A DNA stretch of 64,000 nt from Cellulomonas chitinilytica (GTDB lineage: Bacteria; Actinomycetota; Actinomycetes; Actinomycetales; Cellulomonadaceae), in the NCBI RefSeq assembly GCF_016862675.1, contig NZ_BONK01000009.1, positions 1 through 64,000 of the forward strand, in the 5' to 3' direction. Of the stretch, positions 54,111 through 60,749 are shown in pieces. The stretch's first letter is position 1, and each line of letters starts with the position of its first letter. Under the pieces are notes generated by a model. It ran no database searches. It worked only from the letters and a program-made list of their open reading frames with translations, and was not told the DNA's origin. A program made the translations under genes and the position numbers.

Positions 54111-54123
54111 TTTGTCCGACAAA
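54111..54123 (-). promoter_or_regulatory. Operator palindrome before the HTH/ABC operon
   Basis: TTTGTC-c-GACAAA, a perfect 6-1-6 palindrome, 20 bases before the operon start. On the minus strand TACTTT with TTGCGC 18 bases upstream can serve as promoter just ahead of it, so a bound repressor would sit at the transcription start. Likely the site of the operon's own HTH protein. Confidence 0.6.
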
Positions 54124-54207
54124 GTAGTTTGCGGGCGCCGCGTCGCGCAAGACCCCGCCCAGGCCTCGTCCAGCGCACGTCCAGGCGGCGGTCCTAGGCT
54201 CGACGGC

Positions 54208-55122
54208 ATGACGGCCAAGGGCGCTCCCGACGAGCACGCGCTGCCCTCGTCGGGACCCGCCGGAGCCGGCCTCACGACGAGCGACGTCGCCGACCCCGCG
54301 ACCGGCGGCGACGGTCCCGGGCCCGACGGTCCTGGCCGGTCCGCGGTCCCCCCGCCGAGCGAACGGGCCGTCCGCCGCCGCCTCACCACCGAGATCTGGA
54401 TCGTCCTCGGGCTGTCCCTGGGCCGCTCCGGCATCTACGCGATGGTCGCGATCCTCGACCGCCTCACCGCCGGCCCCCCGCTCGGCGACCAGACCACCAC
54501 GCTCAACCCCAGCCGCTCACCCCGCCCCTGGCTCGACCTCATCTACCAGGTGCTCCAGATCGGCTTCGCGCTCATCCCCGTCGCGCTCGCGCTGTACCTG
54601 CTGTCCGCGAACGGCCGCTCGGCCGTCCGCCGCATCGGCCTCGACGTCACCCGTCCCTGGCGCGACCTCGGCGTCGGCGCCGGCCTCGCGGCCGCCATCG
54701 GCATCCCCGGCCTCGGCCTCTACGCGATCGGCCGCGCGGTCGGCATCACCGTCCAGGTGCAGGCGGAGGCCCTGAACTCCGCCTGGTGGACCATCCCGGT
54801 CCTGCTGTTCGCGGCCATCCAGAACGCGCTGCTCGAAGAGGTCATCGCCGTCGGCTACCTCATGGAACGGCTGCGCGACCTGCGCTGGCGGACACCCCTG
54901 ATCGTGTTCGCGTCCGCCCTGCTCCGCGGCTCGTACCACCTCTACCAAGGGTGGGGGCCGTTCTTCGGCAACTTCGTGATGGGGCTCGTGTTCGCGGAGT
55001 ACTACCGCCGACGACGGCGGGTCATGCCGCTCGTCGTCGCCCACACGATCATGGACATGGTCGTGTTCGTCGGCTACGCCTCGATCCCCGACGAGTGGCG
55101 CGACGCGTTGCACCTGTCGTAG
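54208..55122 (+). CDS. CPBP-family intramembrane protease
   Basis: A 304-residue membrane protein. A long disordered Pro/Gly N-terminus (about 55 residues) precedes about seven helices. CPBP/Abi motifs are present: EE (Glu210, Glu211) in NALLEEVIAVGYLMERL, the His of GSYHLYQGWG, and VAHTIMD. The family includes CAAX-type proteases and bacteriocin self-immunity proteins. TAGGCT lies 7 bases before the ATG (leaderless). Its last 13 codons recur about 1.7 kb downstream (see the repeat). Confidence 0.9.
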   Translation: MTAKGAPDEHALPSSGPAGAGLTTSDVADPATGGDGPGPDGPGRSAVPPPSERAVRRRLTTEIWIVLGLSLGRSGIYAMVAILDRLTAGPPLGDQTTTLNPSRSPRPWLDLIYQVLQIGFALIPVALALYLLSANGRSAVRRIGLDVTRPWRDLGVGAGLAAAIGIPGLGLYAIGRAVGITVQVQAEALNSAWWTIPVLLFAAIQNALLEEVIAVGYLMERLRDLRWRTPLIVFASALLRGSYHLYQGWGPFFGNFVMGLVFAEYYRRRRRVMPLVVAHTIMDMVVFVGYASIPDEWRDALHLS

Positions 55123-55131
55123 CGCGGCCTC
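55081..55131 (+). repeat. Direct repeat, copy 1 (3' end of the CPBP gene)
   Basis: The last codons and the bases just after the stop of the CPBP gene match 56796-56846 at about 43 of 51 positions without gaps. The encoded peptide is SIPDEWRDALHLS-stop. Confidence 0.85.
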
Positions 55132-55159
55132 TGCGGCCTTCGCGCCCCACCAGACCACC

Positions 55160-55324
55160 ATGGATGCCGCTACGGGCCGCCTGGTCGACGCTCATGGTGG
55201 TCTCGCGGCTCGTGCGCAGCATCCGAGCATCGGATCCCAGCCCCCGTCGCAGATCGAGCCCCCTGTCCGGGTCGGCCCTGACCTGCTCGACAAGGCGCAC
55301 TACGACGGACGTCGTCGGCAGTGA
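55160..55324 (+). CDS. Possible small ORF in the island
   Basis: 54 residues (MDAATGRLVDAHGG at the start, LLDKAHYDGRRRQ at the end), ATG start. Codon use is less G/C-biased at third positions than the neighbours. The charged end looks like a real or remnant C-terminus, perhaps of a truncated gene. No family recognised. Weak call. Confidence 0.3.
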   Translation: MDAATGRLVDAHGGLAARAQHPSIGSQPPSQIEPPVRVGPDLLDKAHYDGRRRQ

Positions 55325-55348
55325 CGCCGCCGACCCGTCAGGACACAT

Positions 55349-55600
55349 TTGCTCCTGCTGGCCGACGAGCTTCGCGCATCCGGCTGCAACGACGTCACCG
55401 TGGAACGACCCACGCCTGCATGGAGGACCACTCGGGTCGTCGTGGGTGCAGACGACGTCACGGAGCTCACCTTCTTCGAGGACAACGACGAACTCGTCTA
55501 CATCAGTCCCGCGGGCGGCCATCCCACCGCAGTGGACGACGAGAACCTCACTGCGCTGGTAGCGATCGCGAAGAACCTGCTCCCGCCTGCACCGACGTGA
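55349..55600 (+). CDS. Small acidic protein in the island
   Basis: 83 residues, acidic, with a strand pattern WRTTRVVVGADDVTELTFFEDNDELVYISP followed by a helix (ENLTALVAIAKNLL), shown here as a pattern only: strands near 25-52, helix near 65-77. The TTG start has AGGA 5 bases ahead; no other start exists before an upstream stop. It resembles small immunity-type proteins but I cannot assign it. Codon use is less GC-biased than the core genes. Confidence 0.55.
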   Translation: MLLLADELRASGCNDVTVERPTPAWRTTRVVVGADDVTELTFFEDNDELVYISPAGGHPTAVDDENLTALVAIAKNLLPPAPT

Positions 55601-55675
55601 GTGGCACGAGCCACGACCGGCTCGCATCCCTCCAGGCAGACGACGACACGAGCCGCCTCATGTCCGGACGGCGGA

Positions 55676-56242
55676 TCATGGGTGTGACGAGTCCAACCAC
55701 ATCAGCGCACGGTCGGCCCTGTCGCGGTAGACGTCAGCGACGGTCGAAAGCCGGGTAGCGATCACCGCCCGCTCGACGAGGCCGGCGTCCACCAGTCCTG
55801 CGACGAAGTTCCGGTCCTTCTCCCGGAACGCGCAGAGCTTGGCGACACAGAGGTCCTCCTTGTCGAGGCACCATCCCGTGAATCGCGGCTCGCCAGCCGG
55901 TGCGGCGGTGTTGGCGTTCTGGACCTTGACGAGCCGATCTCGCCAACCTTCCGGCAGAGCGCACGTGTCGGCGTCGACGCCGTCGATGCTGAAGCCGTGG
56001 AGCTCCTCGAACGGCGAGAACTCCCCCGCCACTCCCTCGATCAGGTCGGCCAGCCGCACCGTCTCGTCGTTGTCGTCAGCGATGGGGAGAATGTCGATCT
56101 CGACCGACATCGTCGCCTGCGCGGGGAGCTCCTCCTCGCGGAACGTCCCGAGGATCGACTGCGAGCCGACGACGATGACCTCCGGCCGGCCGATGATCTG
56201 GCAGGCGGTCCGAATCGCGTGCTCGAGCTGGTCGCGCCGCAT
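55676..56242 (-). CDS. DUF6036-type nucleotidyltransferase (toxin-like)
   Basis: A 188-residue nucleotidyltransferase-fold protein. Motif VIVVGSQSILG supplies the G-S pair, and SVEIDILPI the acidic motif (Glu-x-Asp in place of the usual Asp-x-Asp). CLDKEDLCVAKLCAFREKDRNFVAGLV, in segments CLDKEDLCVAKLCAF and REKDRNFVAGLV, matches the DLxVxKL...R.KD segment of DUF6036/AbiEii-like proteins. Such proteins act as toxins in two-gene systems with an HTH partner. Its ATG overlaps the HTH gene's stop by one base (TGATG). Activity is inferred, not shown. Confidence 0.75.
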   Translation of the reverse strand: MRRDQLEHAIRTACQIIGRPEVIVVGSQSILGTFREEELPAQATMSVEIDILPIADDNDETVRLADLIEGVAGEFSPFEELHGFSIDGVDADTCALPEGWRDRLVKVQNANTAAPAGEPRFTGWCLDKEDLCVAKLCAFREKDRNFVAGLVDAGLVERAVIATRLSTVADVYRDRADRALMWLDSSHP

Positions 56243-56760
56243 CAGGCCACTTCCGCAAGGATCTTGAGTCGATCCCCCTGCGGCAGGAGGCCCCCCATCG
56301 GTGAGACCTCCCGCATCTCGATGGAGTCGCGGTCGAGCCCGGTCATCACGCGCTTCATGCCGAGCACGTCGCGCTCGCCCACGAGCGAGACCCATCGCTG
56401 CAGGTTCCGTTCGTGCGGTTGCCCGGTGATGCCGTCGCGCATGCGCTGCAGGTTGCGCTCGACGACGGGAAGCCAGACCGGGAGCGTCTCACGCGACAAC
56501 AGGCCCGACAGCCTGCGGTGGAGCAGCCACGACCGGCGTTCGGAACGCGTCAGGTCCGGCTCGACCGGCCGGCGAACGACCTCGAGCCGGTATCCCATGC
56601 ACGACAGCAGCCTGTCGAGCTGTTCGTCGCTGAGCTCGACCCGGCCGGAGAGGAACTGGCTGATGCTGGGCTGGTGCACCCCGCTGATCCGGGACAGCTC
56701 CGACTGGGTGATGCCCGTGGAACGCATCACCCGGCCCAGCAGCTCACCGCGATCCTTCAC
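56242..56760 (-). CDS. XRE-like HTH protein (antitoxin-like)
   Basis: A 172-residue protein. An N-terminal HTH (about 3-55) reads LGRVMRSTGITQSELSRISG and VHQPSISQFLSGR, a Cro/XRE-type DNA-binding domain. The C-terminal part (about 65-170) is helical and basic (RSERRSWLLHRRLSGLL) and may neutralise the partner. The GTG start (MKDRGELL) is chosen because TATCGT lies exactly 6 bases ahead and an inverted repeat overlaps it. It is followed directly by the nucleotidyltransferase gene. Antitoxin role is inferred from gene order and autoregulatory site. Confidence 0.75.
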   Translation of the reverse strand: MKDRGELLGRVMRSTGITQSELSRISGVHQPSISQFLSGRVELSDEQLDRLLSCMGYRLEVVRRPVEPDLTRSERRSWLLHRRLSGLLSRETLPVWLPVVERNLQRMRDGITGQPHERNLQRWVSLVGERDVLGMKRVMTGLDRDSIEMREVSPMGGLLPQGDRLKILAEVA

Positions 56761-56769
56761 GTGACGACG

Positions 56770-56786
56770 ATAGCACTGGTTGCTAT
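56770..56786 (-). promoter_or_regulatory. Operator of the HTH/nucleotidyltransferase pair
   Basis: ATAGCA-ctggt-TGCTAT, perfect 6-base arms, 10 bases before the HTH start codon and overlapping its -10 candidate TATCGT (56772-56767, minus). TTGTCG with TATAGC 16 bases on is an alternative promoter. Fits autorepression by the HTH protein. Confidence 0.65.
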
Positions 56787-56835
56787 ATCGCCGCATCGGT
56801 CCCCGACAAGCGGCGCGAGTTGGTGCACCTGTCGT
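56781..56835 (+). pseudogene. 3' remnant of a second CPBP gene
   Basis: In one frame this reads CYIAASVPDKRRELVHLS-stop, aligning with the end of the intact CPBP protein (VGYASIPDEWRDALHLS-stop). Nothing upstream in that frame continues the gene; instead the HTH promoter begins here. Confidence 0.65.
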
Positions 56836-56846
56836 AGCGCTGCCTC
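56796..56846 (+). repeat. Direct repeat, copy 2
   Basis: Partner of 55081-55131, about 84-86% identical over 51 bases including the shared cacctgtcgtagcgc block spanning the stop codon. The two copies bracket the HTH/nucleotidyltransferase island. Confidence 0.85.
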
Positions 56847-56873
56847 CGACCGTCCGACCGTAGTCTCGGCGTC

Positions 56874-57476
56874 GTGCACGAGGTCCCGCCGCGGCTGCCC
56901 TGGCAGATCCCCGTGCGCTCCGACGAGCTGGTCGCCTCCGCTCTCGTGCAGGCCGACCCCGCGACGCTCGGCTCCCGCGAGCCGCGCCGCAACGGGCTGC
57001 CCGACGCGGTCGTCGCGGAGCGGCACCGCACCCTGCGGGCGCTCGTGCGGGCCCGAGCAGCCGCCGAACCGGACGTCCTCGCCCGGCTGGACGACCTCGA
57101 GCGCCGCGGCCCCGACACCTCGTGGACCGTCTGGCAGACCAGCCTGGCGCTCGTCCACGCCGACGACGACGCCGCCGTGGTCGACGCGGCCCTGCAGACG
57201 TGGGAGGCGCTCGGGTCGAACGCGTACGCCCTGCAGTTCAAGGACCGGCCGGGCACGTACCGGGGGTTCGTCGAAGGACGAGCGTGGTCGGGCATCTCCG
57301 TCCTCGGGGGCGTCGCGATCCTCCTGGCCGGCGCCGAGGCCGACGACCGCTACGGCATCCCGTGGTGGCTCGCCCTCCCGGTCGTGGTCGGCTGGGGAAC
57401 GCTGGTCTGGACGGTCTTCCGGGCCACCTACCGCAGGCGCGAGCGCCTCGCCGGCACGGAGCTGCCCCACTTCTAG
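56874..57476 (+). CDS. Hypothetical C-terminally anchored membrane protein
   Basis: A 200-residue protein: a soluble helical N-terminal part (about 1-130, with LVRARAAAEPDVLARLDDLERRG shown as helix near 55-80) and two membrane helices near the C-terminus (about 138-153 and 164-182), ending in a basic cytoplasmic tail. No family recognised. GTG start, 7 bases after TAGTCT (leaderless). Confidence 0.7.
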   Translation: MHEVPPRLPWQIPVRSDELVASALVQADPATLGSREPRRNGLPDAVVAERHRTLRALVRARAAAEPDVLARLDDLERRGPDTSWTVWQTSLALVHADDDAAVVDAALQTWEALGSNAYALQFKDRPGTYRGFVEGRAWSGISVLGGVAILLAGAEADDRYGIPWWLALPVVVGWGTLVWTVFRATYRRRERLAGTELPHF

Positions 57477-57496
57477 CGGTCTCGCGCTCGACGGTC

Positions 57497-59377
57497 CTAG
57501 GCCGGGACGTCGGCGTCCAGGGACGCCGACCGGGCGGACGACAGCAGCGCGCCGATCAGCGCGTCGTCGCTGTCCTTCGTCAGCCGGTCGCCGGACCACC
57601 GCTCCTTGAGCGTGAGGGTCGTCCCGTCGTGCAGGGTGACGGTCACCTTCACCGGGGTGCGCTTGTGCACCTCCGCGGCGGCGACGTCCTCGAAGGAGAC
57701 GAACCGGTGCCGCGCGGCGAGCTCCACGGCCGGCACGCGCGCCAGCAGCACGAGCCGCTCCTTGCCGCCGTCCGTGTTCTTCGTGCTGGGCACGACGACG
57801 AGGCCGTTGTCCAGGACCAGCACCTCCGCCGGCTTCCCGTCGACGTCGACCGTCGCGAGCCCGCCGATCACGTCGCCGCCGTGCGCGGTCGCGGCCTGCG
57901 ACACCTGCCCGGCGCGGTCGACGTCGATGCCCAGCCCGGCGAGCGCGGCCCGTGCCGCCGGCACCGAGCCGGGGACGGCCGCGAGCGCGACGACGCCGTC
58001 GAGCGCGAGCGGCTCCCCGTCCCGCCCGACGAGCACCGCCGGCCCGGACCACGAGTGGCGCCACGTCCCGACCCCCGCCTGGACGGCCGCCGAGCCGATC
58101 ACGACACCGAGCGTGAGGCCGGCGGGGGTGTCCCCGTCCTCGTCCGGACCGGCCGCGGGGTCGAACCCGAGGCCCCGCAGGACGAGGTCGAGGCGGCCGG
58201 CGGCGACCAGGTCGAGCACGGTGGCCAGCGTCGCGCGGGGCTGCCCGGCCACGCGGGCGGCGACGCGGTAGACGGAGTCCGCCGTCCGCTGCGACGACTG
58301 CGCGCGCGACGTCGCGGTGAACGCCTCCCAGTCGAGCCGCACCCGGTCGCCGAACGCGACGACCTGCTCGGCGAGGGCCGCCGCGGCGTTGTCGAACCCG
58401 GGCACCAGGCCCGTCGCCGGGCGGGTGTCACGCGCGACGGCCACGTCCGGCATCCGCTCCATCGCGGCGACCCGGGCGGCGATCGACGGGTGGCTGTCCC
58501 ACCGGGACTGCTCGGCGGGCGGGGCGTCGAGCCGCATCGTCTGGAGCTCGTCGCCGCGGGCCGCGAGCAGCAGGCCGAAGCCGCCGAAGAACCCGGCGGC
58601 CGTCGGTGCGTACCCGGCCTCCCAGCCGGCGTCGAGGTACGCCCCGCCGTAGAACCCCCACGCGCGGTCGATCAGCGGCAGCTCGCGCAGCGTCCCCTGG
58701 GCGACCGGGCGACCCGCGACACGCACCGACAGCTCGTCGGCCTCCAGCTCCTGGCGGCGGCTCACCGTCGCGGACGCGAGCAGGTACAGCCGCGCGTACC
58801 CCTGCAGGAGCCAGCCGACGACGTTCCCGGACAGCTGCTCGATCGTCGCGCCGATCGCCGCCCGGCCGCGGTACGTCAGGGGGCCGAGGCGGGTGTGGCT
58901 GTTCGAGTAGTGGCCGAGCTCGTGCGCGAGGACCGACCGCAGCTGCGACACGTCGAGCGCCTGCATCAGCGGCACCCCGAGATAGAGGCGACGACGGCCG
59001 CCGACGAGCCCGAGCATGCGGGCGTCCTCCGAGACCGCCGCGTTGACCTCGGGCACCAGCCGGATCTCGTCGGGCACCCGGGTCTGCGCGAGCACGGCGA
59101 GCTCGTCGACCACGGCCCACAGCGCGGGTGCGTTCGCCCGCGAGACCTGCAGCCCGGGCTCGGCCTGCGGCCGGGCCCGCGCGACCTTGACGAGCGCCAC
59201 GACGACGGCGACGGCCGCCGCGAGCGCGAGGAACGCGAGCTTCGCCCCGCCGGACCCGGAACCCGCCCGGAACGCCAGCACCGACAGCCACCCGAGCCCG
59301 GCGATCAGCCCGAACGCCACCACGTAGAACCCTGCGAGCAGGAGCAGCGACACCGCTGCCCGGACCGTCGTCGTCAT
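57497..59377 (-). CDS. M48-family membrane metalloprotease
   Basis: A 626-residue protein. Two N-terminal membrane helices (about 6-35 and 44-64) precede a zinc protease domain with HELGH (His152, Glu153, His156) and a third-ligand region RQELEADELS (Glu212). This resembles HtpX/M48 enzymes but with a long C-terminal extension (about 330-626) of beta-rich character, containing VLVLDNGLVVVPS and RHRFVSFEDV, that I cannot assign. The ATG has a GGAGG ribosome site. Likely a membrane quality-control protease. Confidence 0.88.
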   Translation of the reverse strand: MTTTVRAAVSLLLLAGFYVVAFGLIAGLGWLSVLAFRAGSGSGGAKLAFLALAAAVAVVVALVKVARARPQAEPGLQVSRANAPALWAVVDELAVLAQTRVPDEIRLVPEVNAAVSEDARMLGLVGGRRRLYLGVPLMQALDVSQLRSVLAHELGHYSNSHTRLGPLTYRGRAAIGATIEQLSGNVVGWLLQGYARLYLLASATVSRRQELEADELSVRVAGRPVAQGTLRELPLIDRAWGFYGGAYLDAGWEAGYAPTAAGFFGGFGLLLAARGDELQTMRLDAPPAEQSRWDSHPSIAARVAAMERMPDVAVARDTRPATGLVPGFDNAAAALAEQVVAFGDRVRLDWEAFTATSRAQSSQRTADSVYRVAARVAGQPRATLATVLDLVAAGRLDLVLRGLGFDPAAGPDEDGDTPAGLTLGVVIGSAAVQAGVGTWRHSWSGPAVLVGRDGEPLALDGVVALAAVPGSVPAARAALAGLGIDVDRAGQVSQAATAHGGDVIGGLATVDVDGKPAEVLVLDNGLVVVPSTKNTDGGKERLVLLARVPAVELAARHRFVSFEDVAAAEVHKRTPVKVTVTLHDGTTLTLKERWSGDRLTKDSDDALIGALLSSARSASLDADVPA

Positions 59378-59635
59378 CGCCCATCCTCCGCGCCGCACCC
59401 TGCGCGCGCCGCTCGCGCGAGGACCGTGCGCGGAGCCTACTGAGACGCGGCCGCCCGCAGGACGGAAATCGGCCCCGGACCGGACGGTTCGCCCGCGGCC
59501 GCCGACGGAGATGTGTTTCCGCACGTCGAACGGGTCCTGCGCTGTCCGACTCTTCGGTATGTTTCGGGCGGCCGGGGGCGTCGGACGTGTCCGTGGCTGC
59601 CCCGGAAGGCCACCGACACGAGGGTGAGGCGATCC

Positions 59636-60733
59636 ATGACGGCCGGTGCAGGACGCAGGCAGGGCCCGACGCGCAGGACGGTGCTGTCGACGGCGCTCGC
59701 GGGTGTGGCGGGGGCGCTGCTGTCCTCCCCGGCCGGCGCGGCTCCCCGGCCTCCGGGCCTCGGGCCGATCGGCCTGCCGGGTCGCCTCGAGCTCACGCCG
59801 CTCGAGCACGCGGACCTGCAGACGTACGCCGCCGACTGGTCGGTGCGCCACGTCCTCGACCTGCCGTTCGCGGTGCGGGTCGCCGGCTTCGTCTCGGGCC
59901 CCGGGCCGATCAGCGTCACCCTCGGGTTCGACCCCCGCGTGCTGGAGGCCACGCCCGTCGCGCAGGTCGCGTCCGGCGGGGTCACGTGGGTCGCGACGAC
60001 GACCGCGGTCCGCTCCCGCGCGGACGGCACCGCGACGGTGTCGTTCGACGTGGTCCGCCCGGAGGGCCTGCCCCGTCGGCGGCTCGACGCGTCGGTGGTG
60101 CTGCCGCTGCGCCGGCTCGACCTGTACCCCGCGGAGAACATCGGCGCCCCCCTCCCGCTGTCCGTGCAGATCGACCGCCCGGGCCGGCTCGAGCGCCGGC
60201 TCCTGTCCTGGTCGGTCGCGTCGCAGACCCTGCCCGCGGCGCCGTGGGGGGCGGAGGTGAGCGCAGCGTGGGCGTCGGGCACGGTCGCCGTCGACGGCAA
60301 GGAGGCGGGCTACCGCACCCCGGTCGCGATGCGCATCCGCAGCATGGGCCCGCAGCCGGTGCCCGCGGGCGCTCTCGTGGTCGTCGACCTCGACGGCCGC
60401 GTCGTCACGGACGTGGCCGTGCGCAGCGCGACCGTCGACGGCGTCGCCGTCGAGGCGGTCCCCGCGACGGACCTGTCGCGCGACACCGACCTGCTGCGCG
60501 GCACGTGGGCGCTCCCGGTCGCGGTGCCCGCCGGGTCCGTGATGAGCCTGCAGCTCGACGCCGCACCCGTCGACGGGGCACCCCGCGTCGAGGGCCTCCG
60601 GCTCGGCGCGGCGGCCCTGGTCGCGCCCGCCGGCGACGAGCGGCAGGTCCGCACCACCGGCAGGTACACGGCCGTGGACCTCACCACCGCGGGCACTCCG
60701 ACGACCGACGGCGTGGCCGTCGGCTCCATCTGA
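59636..60733 (+). CDS. TAT-exported beta-rich protein
   Basis: A 365-residue secreted protein. The signal peptide has twin Arg (TRRTVLSTALAGVAGALL) and a cleavage site near AGA-APRP (about residue 36). The rest is beta-rich with no enzyme motif I recognise and no lipobox. It is followed 16 bases later by the DUF1906 gene, so the two are probably cotranscribed and may act together. GAGG ribosome site. Confidence 0.75.
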   Translation: MTAGAGRRQGPTRRTVLSTALAGVAGALLSSPAGAAPRPPGLGPIGLPGRLELTPLEHADLQTYAADWSVRHVLDLPFAVRVAGFVSGPGPISVTLGFDPRVLEATPVAQVASGGVTWVATTTAVRSRADGTATVSFDVVRPEGLPRRRLDASVVLPLRRLDLYPAENIGAPLPLSVQIDRPGRLERRLLSWSVASQTLPAAPWGAEVSAAWASGTVAVDGKEAGYRTPVAMRIRSMGPQPVPAGALVVVDLDGRVVTDVAVRSATVDGVAVEAVPATDLSRDTDLLRGTWALPVAVPAGSVMSLQLDAAPVDGAPRVEGLRLGAAALVAPAGDERQVRTTGRYTAVDLTTAGTPTTDGVAVGSI

Positions 60734-60749
60734 CGAAGGGTTCGAACGG

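Noticed and set aside
55049..55627. A 192-codon minus-strand frame across the CPBP end and island
   Set aside because: It runs opposite the CPBP C-terminus and has no start signal or recognisable domain; the Arg/Cys-rich translation looks non-coding.
55081..56846. Insertion sequence or transposon explaining the direct repeats
   Set aside because: No transposase, integrase or terminal inverted repeats are visible; the repeat is part of a gene end and is diverged (about 85%), unlike a fresh target-site duplication.
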